Below are positions 46,581 to 58,905 of a stretch of 64,000 nt of DNA, in pieces. A model generated the notes under the pieces. That model was given only the letters and a program-made list of their open reading frames with translations, searched no databases and was not told the DNA's origin. The DNA is taken from contig BPQB01000091.1 in the NCBI GenBank assembly GCA_019973155.2, forward strand, positions 1 through 64,000, in the 5' to 3' direction. How positions within the stretch are numbered: position 1 is the first letter of the stretch; every line of letters starts with the position of its first letter. Both the position numbers and the translations under genes were made by a program. The stretch comes from Phanerochaete sordida (lineage: Eukaryota > Basidiomycota > Agaricomycetes > Polyporales > Phanerochaetaceae).

Positions 46581-47796
46581 CTACTTTCTCGGCACAGGCG
46601 GGGCCTTCCAGCGGCCGACGAGGACGTTCGCGCGCAGCACGAGGAGGTCGCGGAGCATCTGGAGGCTGTCGGTGACGACGTTGAGCTTGCTCCCGGAGAC
46701 CTCGTGCCACGCGATCGGCACCTCGGCGACGGGCACGGCGAGCTGCTTCGCGAGGAGGAGGACCTCGACGTCGAAGATCCAGGTCGTGAGGTGCTGGCAC
46801 GGGAAGATGCGCTGCGCGGCGGCGCGCGAGAAGAGCTTGAAGCCGCACTGCGTGTCGCGGATGTGGCCCACGCCGACGAGCCGCAGGATCGTGTGCAGGC
46901 CGTACATGAGGATGTTGCGCAGGAGCGAGCGCTGCGCGGGGTCAGTGCGGCGCGGGGCGCGAGGCGGGGGCGGCGCACCTTCACGACGGCCTCCGTCTTG
47001 ACGAGGTGCGCGCGGCTGCCGATGGCTACCGCGGGCCTACTGTCGTCGCCGCCGGCGAGCCCGTCCATCGCCTTCCACAGCTGCTCCACGTCCGCGAACT
47101 TGCTCGCGCCGTCCGCGTCCGCGAAGATGATCCTGCGCCCCCTCGCGTGCACCATCCCGTGCCGCACCGCCCCGCCCTTCCCCAGATTCCTACTCAGCGT
47201 GACGACGCGCATGTCGGCGTGTGGATGCTCCTTCGCGTAGTCGAGCGCGAGCTCCGAGGTGCCGTCCGTCGAGCCGTCGTCGACGACGAGGATCTCGTAG
47301 GTCTTCGGGGACGCCTGGGGGCCCGTGAGGTGCGCGAGCGCGGCGTCGAGCATGGCGGGCATGCGCGCCGTCTCGTTGTACGCGGGCACGACGACGGTGA
47401 GGTCGAGGGTCGCGGCGTCGTGCACGGACGGCAGCGGGCGCGGCGTCTCGGGGTTGCTGCGCGAGCGGTAGACCTTGTCCTTCGGGCTCGGGACGGCTAG
47501 CGGGGGCGAGAGGAAGACGAGCACTGTGTAACACTGTGTGAATTGTGAACACGGCGCGTGCGTGGCGGGGAGACGGCGGGGTCAGCTGCGTGGGGCGTGC
47601 AGCCCGTACCCAGGGAGTCGTCCTCGCCGCGGCGCACGCGCGCAGAGCGCACGGCCCGCGGCTCGAAGAACAAGGATGAAAGGGTGCTCATCATGCCCGC
47701 GTCTCCAGACACCGCGTGCGGAAGACCACTCACTGAGATCAGCAGCGCGAGCACCAGCGTGCCTCCTCCCAGCGCGAGCGTCGCGACGTCGGCCAT
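46581..47796 (-). CDS. ALG5: Dolichyl-phosphate beta-glucosyltransferase
   Basis: Proposed exons are 47796-47734, 47533-46979 and 46931-46581, giving 322 aa, normal for Alg5. The enzyme makes dolichyl-phosphate-glucose from UDP-glucose on the cytosolic side of the ER membrane for N-glycan assembly. An N-terminal membrane anchor (TLVLALLIS...VLVFLSPPL) precedes a GT2 domain: LTVVVPAYNE, VVDDGSTDGTSELA, the family motif SRNLGKGGAVRHGM, DADGASKF with the DxD, then HIRDTQCGFKLFSR and WIFDVEVLLLAKQL. The first intron would be 200 bp, four times longer than any other here. Its acceptor at 47534 is required to restore the frame. A second small exon hidden inside it cannot be excluded. Confidence 0.9.
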
Positions 47797-49041
47797 CCTG
47801 TGCGTCGTAGTTTTGGTGCAGAGATTGTCGGCGGCTTCAGCACATAAAGCACCGTATTGGTATGTTACGGGAGGGTGGCTGGAAGAGGATATGGAAGCGA
47901 AGGAGGGGAAGGCAGGGAGACGAAGTGAATAAATACGGAGTTTGTGAGTTCGGATGAGAGGCCGGCTTTCCAGCCACGTAGCTGGGCGCTTCGCGGGCAG
48001 CGCGGCGCTGCCTCAGACGCCCAGAAGAACGCCTGCTCCGTTGTCGACCGCGTCCACCACCAACCCCTCCGTACCCTGTCTGCGTCTTACCCAAAAATAC
48101 TCGCCATGCGTATCTGAGATTCTTCTCTCTATCTGCGCAAGGTACATTGCAGAGGCTGAGCTTCCTTGTGCGTCCCAAGATATATATCTTGGGTTTAACG
48201 CAGTGAAAGTTCGGTCGACGATGCTCTGCACGTTCAATCGCGCCGTCCGCACCATGCTACACTCAGGATGGCGCAAGATATAGGGCTTCCAGCCTCTTTG
48301 TTAGCGTGCCGGCCGATTATGTACATCGCAGCCTCCCTTATCGCTTTCCAAAGACCTACACTTGACCCACACTCCTCACAGCGGCTTGCTAGGCTTTGTT
48401 CATCCCTCAGCTACACCGAGCGATCTTGGCAGGCTCTTCGAGCGTCACATTTGCGCATGTGCGCCATCTGGTTGTCTACCAGGACCAGTATGTCTCGGCT
48501 CACATATCGGCTCACATGGTGATCAAGATGCCGTGCATTGGGCAATGCGGCAGTGCGTCCGGCGACGTCATCTCAATAATCGATGCTTGTCGTCGCTGGC
48601 TAACGGGTATCAGGATATGGTACCTTTCATGAAGCAGCTGAGATGAGTCAGTGATAGCTTGAGGATCGTGAGTACACTACAGATGTTACGGGCAATGCCC
48701 CGAAGAAAGCGGATGCGCGAGACTGACACGCCTATAGAACGACTCTTCTGTCTGCGACTCTACCGCCGCCAACGTCTACATCACCACAGACGTCTAGGCA
48801 GCATTTCATATTTGCGCCGTATGCGCTGTTGCATTGGATCGCACATTGCATCCCGTCGTAAATTGGGCTCGTCATCGCAAGTCCCATCTCTGCTTAATGC
48901 AACCGCGTGTTAGCATCTCTAGGAACCATCTTCGTGAGCTGTGGTCACAGGGAGACAGAGATGGTATATTCTGCAACAGAAGAGAATTCGAGCCCTCCTC
49001 CCCGCGTCTCTGTCACCTTCCTATCGCTATTCATCGCCTAC
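47797..49041. other. Intergenic, no gene seen
   Basis: Divergent spacer of 1.2 kb between ALG5 and the membrane-protein gene. Several short frames, none with domain character. Confidence 0.5.
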
Positions 49042-49969
49042 ATGGCAGCAGCGAGCAGCCCGCCGCCTATACAAGTCGACGACAACGACCCAAGTATAAA
49101 GTACAGCGGACAATGGCAGATCGGGGGAAACGCTACGCTCGAGTTCGACGGGTAAGTAAATACGTTTGTACTCAACTCAGGTGCACGCAGCTGACTAATT
49201 CAACACCGGCGTAGGACGACACACGCAGCCACCTCGAACGGCTCGCAGCTCATATTCACCTTCGACGGTGCGCCACGCCTTACCCAGCTGACCTAACGAA
49301 TACTCGAACGCTGACTCCGCCCAAGGCACGAGCGTCGCCCTGTACGGCACCGTCGACGCCGCGCTCTCGAGCACACAGAGCACCTCGCTCTACACCTTCA
49401 CGGTCGACGACAACACGGCGGCTGCCGCGAACGTGACGCTGTCGTACCTCGTGGGCACAAAGTACCAGCACATGTGGTGGGCGTCGGGCGCACTGAGCCC
49501 CGCGACGCACACGCTGTCCGTCACCGCGGCGGACGTCGGTGAGATCCTGCTGTGGGTCGACTTCGTGCAGTACGTGCCGCTCGCACCGGCGTCGGCGGTG
49601 TCGGAGAACTCGACCTGGTCGTCCTCGGCGTCCTCGTCGACGGGACCGGAGCAGACAAGTCCACCTGCAATCCAAAAGCCCCTTACGAGCAGCTCCAGAA
49701 CGCCCGCCGCGCCATCGGCCTCTGCCGCGCCAGCCCCTTCCTCAGCTCGATCCGGGGCTCCTACACCGGCGGGCGGCGCACAGCATGCGCCGAGCCTCAG
49801 CGCCACACTTCCAGCGGTGCTGGTCCCCGTGGCCGTAGTTCTCCTGCTCCTCGGGGCGCTGCTGTTCCGCTGGAGGCGCAGGGGGACGACGCGGCTGGGA
49901 CGAGGCTCGCACGAGAGCACGACAAGCCAAGCGAGTGCGTGGGCACATCCAGAAAATGATCCTTGCTGA
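49042..49969 (+). CDS. Single-pass membrane protein with VDDxDPSIxYSGxW ectodomain (copy 1)
   Basis: Three exons: 49042-49151, 49215-49267 and 49326-49969, giving 268 aa. The start MAAASSPPPIQVDD is chosen by alignment with the paralogue at 57219-58290, whose exon 2 is also 53 nt. The ectodomain contains IQVDDNDPSIKYSGQWQIGG, TFDGTSVALYGTV, YTFTVDDNT, QHMWWASGALSPATHTLSV and LWVDFVQYVP, a beta-sandwich-like pattern common in uncharacterised agaricomycete membrane proteins. A Ser/Thr/Pro stalk, a transmembrane helix (PAVLVPVAVVLLLLGALLF) and a basic cytosolic stretch (RWRRRG) follow. No clear cleaved signal peptide is visible. A sensor or cell-wall role is only a guess from the Mid2-like layout. 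Confidence 0.82.
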
Positions 49970-50733
49970 CATTTACGTCCAGCGCAGACGGCCGTGTCGG
50001 ATCGCGGCGACACGAGCGTTGCGGCGACACCCACGTCTGCGTCCGCGTCGCCGTTCCGCTCTCGGAGCCCCGCGGCGGCGGGCTCGCGATGGTTCGTCGC
50101 AAACGCGTCGCGCCAGACGAAAGGCACCATCGCACGGATGTTTGCTCCTCACGGAGTGTCGCCCCGTCGAGAGCGCTGTGTGGCGGCGGACTGCGGCGGG
50201 GCGCCGCCAGCGTATGGTGCGTGATTGCTGGGATACGGTCGTATGAGCGAGTGCTGGGTAACCGAGGTGTGCGTGTATTCCGGGCTGAAATGCGGGACAT
50301 CGATAGTGGCTAAGAGTATGTCATAGATTTATAAAGACTGGGACATGTATTTTCCAATGTAATGTTTTTGAAGTCCTACATACACATATTCCTATATCGT
50401 AGCTCGTGAGAAACGGAACTTCAATTTCAGGCCAAGAGACTGCAATCTGCGTGCCAGGACTCATGGTACACCGCCCCGGTACGATATACGACAACTTTAC
50501 TATAACGCCGCCTATGTGTTCCTTGACTATTCATGATAATCATCGTTCTATTTAGCATACCCCAGCTGAACTCTTTTTCAGCTCAGGACTGATCATGACG
50601 ATAAACGTGGTCTGTTATTGGGACGTTGCAGAATTTTGCTTATGAGGGACTTCCGGATCATCAAACCATCTTCTGCGACGAATCTGCTTGGAGCAGTTCC
50701 GATAGAAGATCATCATAAATAGCTAGAGCCACG
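49970..50733. other. Convergent intergenic region
   Basis: AT-richer from 50300 on. No gene or repeat recognised. Confidence 0.5.
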
Positions 50734-52468
50734 TCAGACTTTTGTCAGCCCACTAGAATAGAGTACGTCAAATGAATTTATGATGGACGTACAAGGTTCG
50801 GCCTCGTTCTGTAGAAAATCGTGATAGTGAGCTCCTCGCATATCAACCCAAGGCTTCAAACCAAGAGCCTTGCGCTTGTTGAGGACTGCGCGAACCTCGA
50901 GAGCATGGTTGGAGAACTCGAACGTGCCTGCGATGGAGCGATCAGCTTTTACACGGAAAAGCAAACGAGAAACACGCACGCTTCCACTGCACTTCAAAAT
51001 GCTCAGTCTGCGCCCTATCCCCCCACAGCTCGTCCGCCCACTCGAAGGGCACATGTTCGACGAAGATTTCTGTCGCCGGCGTCGCCGCCAGGAGCTCCCA
51101 AGCGATGCAGGGATGCACACACTCCAACGCGAGCCGCTCGAGCCGCGGCACGGTGGCGAACGCCTTGGCGCAGTCGAGCACGGGCTCGCCGTATCCCTGG
51201 AAGAGGTGGCTGATCCGCGCACTACACGCATCGCCGAGGGGCATTGTGCTGAGGATCGTCCGGAGGTCCTCCGCCGCGGCGGCCGTAGCAAAGTGAATGT
51301 GGACGTCGGGCGGCGCGTCCGCGTTGGTGCCCGTGAGCGCACGTGCGTCGCGCCATCCGCACAGACTGAATCCATGTGGACGCGTGCAGAGCGCGGCGGA
51401 GCGCACGGACACGAACCTGTTCTCAAACTGTGCGGGATTCGCGAAGGCGTCCGCGAGGGCGCGCGGTAGCGCGAGGACGTCGCACACCGCGGGCCCAGAA
51501 TCGCCGTAAAGGCACCAGAAGTCGAGCGTGACGTGCGGCGGAGGCTGCACGCAGCGTAAAAGAGCCGCACAGATGCACGTCGCAGCGCGCACGCGCAGGC
51601 TGCGCAGCTTGGGCAGTGCGAGCGTGTCGGGGATGTCGAACGGTTCTTCGCTGAGTTCGACCGCGAGGTGCTCGAGGCGCGGCATCCGCGCGAGCGCGCG
51701 CACGAGCTCGGCGAGCCCGGTCGTGTAGTCCTCGTCCACTTCGTACACGTCTTCCATCGGTGGTGGGGTGTTGCGGAAGAGCTCGAGCGTCGTCAGCGTA
51801 GGGACGCACAGATGCGTCAGCGGCGCCCAGAGCGGAGTGCGGCACACGATTGTCGTCAGCGCGGGAAACGCTGAATGGGTCAAGAGGGGTGCCTCCGTGA
51901 TCTGGAGGGCAATCAGGCTGGGAGAGGGCTCGATGAGGAGGAGGCGGCGGAGGTTCGTTGCGACGCTTGCGAACTGCGTAACCTGCAATTCCGGAAGGAG
52001 CGGCATGACGAGCGTGTCGATACGGCCGATGTAGCTCTCGAGGACCTTCTTGAACAAATCCGTGCGGGTTCCAGGAGCCGACCTCGCAGCTGCGTCGTGC
52101 TCGGTGTCTGGCAGGCGGAACGTCACGGTGAGCGGCTGCGTGCCGGCGCGCTGTAGCACTGCTGCGGTCCCTGCTTCGTCGCGCACATCAACGTGCGCCC
52201 ACAGGATTGCATGCGCCAGCGTAACGTCGCACCAGCGGCGACAGACCTGGGCGAGCGTGACCATCAGCGCCGGCGCAGGTTGGGGATCGTCGGGCGTCCT
52301 CTTGCGAGGCTTCAGCTGAGGCACGCCAATGGGCCCGACATACGTGTACTCCCGAACGGGTTTCGGGTTGTCGAGCAGGTACCGGATCCATTTCTCCTGG
52401 GCCTCGTGCGCAGCTGTCCTCAGGATCTTCAAGAGGAGCTCGGTTGGTAGCGACTGAATGGTAGCCAT
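50734..52468 (-). CDS. F-box-like protein (FBX-G)
   Basis: Two exons: 52468-50980 and 50927-50734 (52-bp intron, phase 1), giving 560 aa. The start MATIQSLPTELLLKIL aligns with MTTIRSLPIELLAQVL of FBX-H; an in-frame ATG 13 codons upstream (52507) is equally well placed. LMVTLAQVCRRWCDVTLAHAILWAHVDV is the segment after the F-box. The remainder has Leu-rich repeats (PRLEHLAVELSEE, PKLRSLRVRA, PRLERLALECV). The second exon encodes GTFEFSNHALEVRAVLNKRK, near-identical to the end of the relic at 9.3-10.5 kb. It belongs to a different subfamily from FBX-B to F. Confidence 0.88.
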
Positions 52469-53328
52469 GGCGTTCACAGGTGTCTGAATGTGTTCTGACG
52501 GAGCCATTGGGTTCAATCGCTACTTTGGCTATGCGGAGGTCCTTACCTCGGTGTGCACCTTTAACAAACCTTTAATGAGAATACGAAGGTGCAGAAGACT
52601 GTACTGCACGTCGTGGAGCAGGATCAAGCTAGAAAATGACGCTCACCTGCCAGTGTCGCTATCTAGCTTCTATTTATGCCCGATAGCGTCTGATGTCTGA
52701 AATCATGCCTGCCGTAAGCCATGTAAGCGAGCCCGGGAGTTTCTACATACACGACATAAACATAGCATCACGCACAGCATTTGGATGTTGGACATCTACG
52801 CGGTAGGCTGCCGCGCTTCCCCATTTTTTGGAGGTCGTGCTCCTCCATTGTCGGATAATTTTAGTGGGAGATGAGTCGTGAAGCACTGAGGCGGTATCGG
52901 ATATGTCTCGATATCTCGCACGAGTAATCGGCCACTCGTGGAGGTCTTCAAAGGTCTTACGGAAATGGAACCCAATCGTCATAATACTTCAATGCCGTTA
53001 ATCAGCGCAAGGATAATCATGTCTGCAAAAGAGCATGTCCGTGTAGATGATCGTAACACAGGCGACCTTCGGAAACCCAGCGGCAGCTCAGCTGGCTCGC
53101 CCAACCAGCAAGCAGCACTTCTCAGGCATTCTCCCAAGACCTAGACCACAGGGCTGCTGAGCGATAAACTGCATTGGTATGGTCTCGTTGCCGACGTCGC
53201 AATCTTACGCGTGAGATTCAATAGACATGTAAATCCTTCCGGTTAAGTACTCAAACCCAGCATCGCAACAGGTTTGCCGCTACTTCGCCCGCCCAAAAAG
53301 CCTTTTCCAAGTCTCCCGAGTAAGGCCC
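52469..53328. other. Intergenic, no gene seen
   Basis: Spacer between the FBX-G start and the FBX-H 3' end. No element or RNA recognised. Confidence 0.5.
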
Positions 53329-55082
53329 TCAAGAATGACTGTGATGGGGAATGACGCCTTTAGTACGACCAAGGGAAGCCCATGTAGCAATCAACGTACT
53401 AGGGTTCTCCGTTTTTTGGTGATACTCTGTACCACGCATCTCAGTCCAGGGCTGGAGGCCGAGGGTCTTGCGTTTCTCGAGCACAGCCCGGAACTCAAGA
53501 ATATGGTCCGTGAACTCGAACGTGCCTCAAAACAGCCGGAAAAGCGTGAGACATCTCACAGCTCGGGAGTGTATCTGTATCACTCACGCCTCCAGGCTCG
53601 CTCAGCTTGCTCCGTGCGCTTCCTGTCCCCGCGCATGTCGTCCTCCCATTCAAACTGGACGTGGTCCAGATAGATACGCGTCGCAGGCGTCGCCGCGAGG
53701 ATCTCCCACGCGATGCTGGGGTATAAGCACTCCAACGCGAGCCGCTCGAGCCGCGGTGCGCAGCAGAACGCCTTCGCACAGGCGAACACGGGCTCGCCGC
53801 GCATCCATGAGAGCGAACCATGCAGGCGCGCGCTGGTCAGCTCAGCCAGTGGCAGCGCGCCGAGGACCGTGCGGAAATCCGCATGCGCAGCGCCGAGCGG
53901 GAGTGCGAGCGCGACGTCAGGCGGCGCGTCGGACCCGGTCCCGGTGAGTGCCCGCTCGTCGCGCCAGCCGCACAGCGTGTATCCGAGTTGCGTGCCTGAG
54001 AGAGCGGCGGTACGCACGGGCGCAAAGGAGCTCGAGAGCGTGCTCGGGTCCGTGAAGACCTCTGCGAGTAGCCGCGGGAGGTCGAGCACGTTGCACTCCG
54101 CCGGGCCCGAGTCGCCGTAGAGGCACTGGAGGGCGAGCTTGACGTCGCGCGGGAGCTGAAGGCAGCGCAGAAGCGCCGCGCAGACGTCCGTGGCAGCGCG
54201 TACGCGGAGGCTGCGAAGCTGCGGCAGCGCGAGCGTGTCGGGCACGTTAAACGGCTCCTCGCTGATCTCGACCGCGAGGTGCTCGAGGCGCGGCATCTTG
54301 GCGAGCGCGCGCAGGAGCTCGTCCATGCTGGTCGTGTAGGCGTCGTCTTCATCGTCTTCGTCGTACATTTCTTCAGGCGAGGGTGGGTTGGTGCGGAAGA
54401 GCTCGAGCGTCGTGAGCGTCGACACGCAGAGAGGCGTGAGCGTCGCCCAGAGCGGGGCGCGGCACACGAGTGTGGTGAGGACGGGAAAGGCGGAGTGCGT
54501 CAGAAGCGGCGCATGCGCGGGTTCGGTGTCGAAGATCTCCGGCGAGGGCTCGATGAAGATGAGGCGACGGAGGCGCGTCGCGAGACTCGCGAACTGTGCG
54601 GTCTGCAGCTCCGGGAGGAGCGGCATGACGAGCGTGTCGATGCGCCCGATATAACTCTCGAGGATCTTCCTGAACAGCGCTGTGCGGCTGTCGGGGTCTT
54701 TCCGCGCCTCCGCGCTGAGCTCGGCGTTGGGTAGGCGGAACGTCACGGTCAGCGGCTGGGCCCCGGCGCGCTTCAGCATCGCAATGGTGGCTGCGTCGTC
54801 GCGGACGTCGACGTGCGCCCACAAAGTAGAGTGCGCGGATGTTACGTCGTGCCAGACCCGGGAGACCCGGGCGAGCGCGACCATTCGCTCAGGCGCTGGC
54901 TGAGGGTCGTCGAGAACGCGTTCGCGAGGAATCGGACGCGACACGGGGTCGTATGCCGACTCTGCCGGAGCAGCCTTCGGGTTGTCTAAGAGGTGCTGGA
55001 TCCAGGTCTCTTGAGTATCCTGCGCAGAGCATTTCAAGACCTGCGCGAGGAGCTCGATGGGTAGCGACCGGATGGTAGTCAT
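53329..55082 (-). CDS. F-box-like protein (FBX-H)
   Basis: Two exons: 55082-53588 and 53525-53329 (62-bp intron, phase 1), giving 563 aa. The frame is open further upstream to 55364, but MTTIRSLPIELLAQVL is the conserved start. PERMVALARVSRVWHDVTSAHSTLWAHVDV, then PLLPELQTAQFASLATRLRRL, PRLEHLAVEISEEPF, PQLRSLRVRAAT and PRLERLALECLYPS parallel FBX-G throughout. An acidic loop (YDEDDEDD) is specific to this copy. The 3' exon (GTFEFTDHILEFRAVLEKRK) matches the FBX-G 3' exon. Confidence 0.88.
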
Positions 55083-56084
55083 GGCGCCTGGGCGTACTGT
55101 GTGCTGGTTGGGAACAACTCTTTCCGTCATAAAGGGCTTAGCTCGGGTACATCGCAGTGTGTACGCGTTTCTCACCTCTGAGAATCTGTAGCCTTCACGC
55201 TTTTGAAGACCACCTAGAAGCTGAATGTCGTGGCACGATAAAAAGCTGGCAAGCGCCGCATGGTCCGTCGCCATCATTCTACGTTTTCTGTTTATGCTTG
55301 TTGATGTTTTGTGGCTGAGACAAGAGCTACGACGAATTCGACAATCGAGCAGCCTATGCTGCAATGTTTTGGCAATTTTTCTAGACCTGGAACGGATGGC
55401 GAATGTGTGTGAAGCTGGCGAATCACCTTCCGCAGGATTGAGACGCGCAGGTCGCGGGAAGCTCTCCGCTGTACAAAATGCTCGGGTCGCGATCGTCGAT
55501 CTGTATTAGTGTCGGGATATTCGATGCTGCCACGCCAAAGGGACGTCAGGGCCGCATTGAGGAAGCTCAGCGGCTTTTTGACGCGGGAGCGAGGGAGTAC
55601 TTGAGACCTTGGTAATACGGGGCATGGCGAGATGGCGCGAAGCAACTGGCAGCTCGAGCTGCGCTCACAAGATGATATAGCCTCCTGCGCTTTATGATCA
55701 TCGCACCTGGGAGAGACAGTTTTGGGAGATGCAACAGTAGGGTCGTAAGCGACCATGGGAAATGATGAAGATGCGCTCGAGCGTTGACAAGCCGCGATGC
55801 ATACGACATGGTAGCGGGGTATGCTCGGGGGCTGGAAGAAATGCTGACGGGTGTGATGGAGATTCGCACCATCTCATCTGAGTGGGAGTGGGGGGCGCTG
55901 TAGTAACCCTCTCCGACTAAATGCTCCGCAGTGTGGAAGGTAGATCTAAGCCGAATGAGCACGCACATGCACCTCAAGCTGACGCGTATGCATCTCAGCT
56001 GCTGGCTCTGTGTGTCTAAATTTACCGCACTTGTTACTCAACGATGATGTGTGCATGGTCAATCTTACTATTATGCAGGAAAGC
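55083..56084. other. Intergenic, no gene seen
   Basis: About 1 kb upstream of FBX-H. Short frames on both strands, no domain. Confidence 0.5.
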
Positions 56085-56540
56085 AAAACGATGCTTTGCC
56101 TCCACGCAATCGGAAGATTTGAAGTCGATATTCACGAGCGTGAGATACGTTGCCGTCGTAGTTGCGAGCAGCTAATATGTGCGCGGCGCGCTGACATCAT
56201 CCAGGGCAATGCTGCGTACGTTCTTGCGGTGTAAGAGCTCGCAAAGGCCCGCTACCGTGTCCTCATGGTCCCAGGTGAGGCTATGGACCCGGATGTGCCT
56301 CACATCGTGCTGCATAAACGAACGCAGACGCACCTAGAGTTCTGCGGAGTCATCTTGCGATGAGCAGCACAGGACAACATCTGTCGCATTGTGTCGTCGC
56401 GCAATGCAGCGTCCTGCAAGCCGCACAGCTCGTAGTCTACTTTCATATCTGCGTCTACCGACAGCGCAGTGCATGGCACAGATTTGAAGCAGACTTCGTG
56501 CTGCGCGTCGACTGAGGTACGTCATCCCTCCTTCCTGTGC
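56085..56540 (-). pseudogene. Relic of an F-box-like gene (C-terminal half)
   Basis: Minus-strand pieces match the C-terminal part of FBX-I: CTALSVDADMKVDYELCGLQ near 56480-56410, DVRHIRVHSLTW near 56310, NVRSIALDDVSAPRTY near 56225, then TTTATYLTLVNIDFKSSD near 56160-56110. Frames change near 56335, and a stop lies near 56180. The N-terminal half, including the F-box, is missing. Confidence 0.75.
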
Positions 56541-57218
56541 CGAGACGCACAATTCAAGAGCATCTAAGGTCATTATATGCCATCAGTGAGGCGAATACGA
56601 CGATTTTTACATCACTGTTACAACCCATCTCCACCTCTGAGCTGCTTATTATGAGGCGCCTCTATGATTTACATAGACCAGAAATAAATGGGGTGCGTGT
56701 GTGCGACCTGGGGGATAAAATATTTCGCAAGGCTGTGATGCTCCGGTCACGCGAAGCCCTCTACATATCGCCAAGATAAATAAAACGCCGATGGCAGCCA
56801 GATGGTTATGACATCTTGACATCGCCATATTCTCTTCATGATGAAAAACGTTCGATTTCATCACATTATATTGGACGGGCTCGTTGCGAACAGCTTTGAT
56901 AAATCTGTAGCGCACTGTTAGTCGTTCACGAGTGCAGATCCTGGTACAGCACGTACACATGCACAGCATGGCATCCGCGTATCGGCACGAGAGGTTACCC
57001 GCCATACACAAGTGGATTGGAACCGTGACCATCTGTCGCTCAAACATCTCGTCGGGGCGTCGCTATGTTGGGGGCAGAGATTGCCACTGGCTTCGCTCGC
57101 CGCGATGTGTTTGACACGAACCACCTCTGTGTTGGGGTCAGACCTTCAGGAGACTCCAAAGATATACCCGCAGAAGAGCATGTTGCGACGGGGTTGACGT
57201 GCAGGTCAAAAGGTACTA
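56541..57218. other. Intergenic, no gene seen
   Basis: AT-richer spacer with short frames only. Confidence 0.5.
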
Positions 57219-58290
57219 CTATAGGTGCTGGACATAAGGATCAGCCCGAGTTACATACACGTATGCCCACACACCTTCTGCACTAGTGAGCGACTTATGT
57301 AAACCAGAGCGCAGACGGATGAACCATTTGCGACGCCAGACAAAGGTGCGTATGCAGAACGCAAGTAGAATCACGCCCACTGGGACGAGCACAGCAGGTA
57401 GCAGTGTGCCGATACGTGGCTTCTTTGCTGTGGCGCTAGCTAGCGCAGGATAACTTGAAGGTATCTGTGATGGCCTTGTTGTAATGGAGGCGGATGCTGC
57501 AGCGAGCGTGTTGGAGTCTGCTGCTGTTGTTATTGTAGAGGATGAGCCACCTAATGACGAGTTTGACGAACCTGATCCTGGCCAAGACGATACCACCACT
57601 GGACGTGTTGAGGTCGTCGACTCGGAGACGGATGTCGACACCGATGCTAAGGGCACTGAGACAAATTCCGCTGGCGTGCTGGAAGGTGCGGATGGCGATG
57701 ATCCTACGTCCGCAGCGATGCTTGATATGGAAGCCACAGGCGGCGGCGGCGGCACGTACTGTAAGAAGTCGATCCATATAAGATCACCTTCCTGTACGTC
57801 CTCTGCAGTGATTGAAAGCGTGTGCGTTCTAGGATCCAGGTTGCCCGATGACCACCACATGTATCGATAGATCGTATTTGTGGGCTGTGGTGATGTTACT
57901 CTCGTGGCATTTGCGGTGTCGTTGTCGACTATGAATAGCGACGTGCTTGGCGGCGTCGTGGGTGAGCCGGTGATGGTACCATAGACTGCGATACTGATAC
58001 CTTGGAGGAGACGTTAGCCTGCGCGCCACATTGGTAGATTTAAGTCGGTCCAGTTCATCGTACCGTCGAAAGTGAATGTCAGCTGCGCGCCATTAGCTGA
58101 GGCTCCTCGCCCTGTCCTGCGGTTGCGGTATATCCTTCGTTTCAAATCACCTGGACAAAGACTCATCAACTCACCCGTCGAACTCATGCCCAGGTGCAGA
58201 GCTTCCGCCGAGAGACCATTCCCCACTGTACGTAATACTGGGATCACTATCGTCCACCTGTATGTCCGTCGGATTGTCCAATGTTGTCAT
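57219..58290 (-). CDS. Single-pass membrane protein with VDDxDPSIxYSGxW ectodomain (copy 2)
   Basis: Three exons: 58290-58175, 58116-58064 and 58000-57219, with introns of 58 and 63 bp, giving 316 aa. The start is MTTLDNPTDIQVDDSDPSIT. The ectodomain repeats the layout of the protein at 49042-49969: YSGEWSLGG, TFDGISIAVYGTI, FIVDNDT, YMWWSSGNLDPRTHTLSI, IWIDFLQYVP. A longer Ser/Thr-rich stalk (about 140 residues), a transmembrane helix (LLPAVLVPVGVILLAFCIRTF) and a basic stretch (WRRKW) follow. Intron positions are the same as in copy 1, so the two arose by gene duplication. No clear signal peptide is seen. Function unknown. Confidence 0.85.
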
Positions 58291-58905
58291 GGTAAAGGAA
58301 GGTGAGGAACACGCAAAGTGGACGCTGCGAGGTCCTGGAAAAAGAGTGTGGGGTCGCAGCAGAGGGCCACAAAGAGTAGTCCCGGTAAAAACGTGATAAA
58401 GATTACGGAGGGGCGGAAGCTGCGTTCAAGGGTTATAAGGTTTCCTACGCTCTGTGATGGCCGCATTTTGCGCAGATGGTTTTAGATGACATTAATCCTT
58501 ACGATCACGTAGGTAACCGCGAGATTCTTCAAGCATGAGGAGAAGCGTTGACGAACTGCAACGTACATTGAACTGTGGCATAGCATGCTTATGATTGAAA
58601 GATAATCGTGGTGGCTGGGACGGTGTAGATTCGGCAGTCGAGGAGAAAACGCCAGAACCTCCTTATATGGCTCCACGGTAGTTCACGCTTTAGGAAGTTG
58701 AGCCTGGGAAAGCAGCGACGCACGCACCTCAAAGTGACATCTATGCATCGCAGGTACCCATCTGGTACCTTCAAATCTCGACGCACTGACAGCTCAATAA
58801 TGATAATGATTGATATTCGTGACGAGCTGGATTGAGAGATCACATTCAATAAGTTGTACGTTCACTCTGATGATGCCGTTACAGCCTTTAAATCTCTGAG
58901 CGAGG
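58291..58905. other. Intergenic, no gene seen
   Basis: AT-rich spacer upstream of the membrane-protein gene. No element recognised. Confidence 0.5.

Noticed and set aside
49530..49568. 39-bp intron in the first membrane-protein gene
   Set aside because: The paralogue encodes the same stretch as protein (VDFVQYVP/IDFLQYVP), so it is coding.
55225..55977. Several 90-150 codon frames upstream of FBX-H
   Set aside because: No domain, no splice-supported extension, and frames on both strands of similar length.
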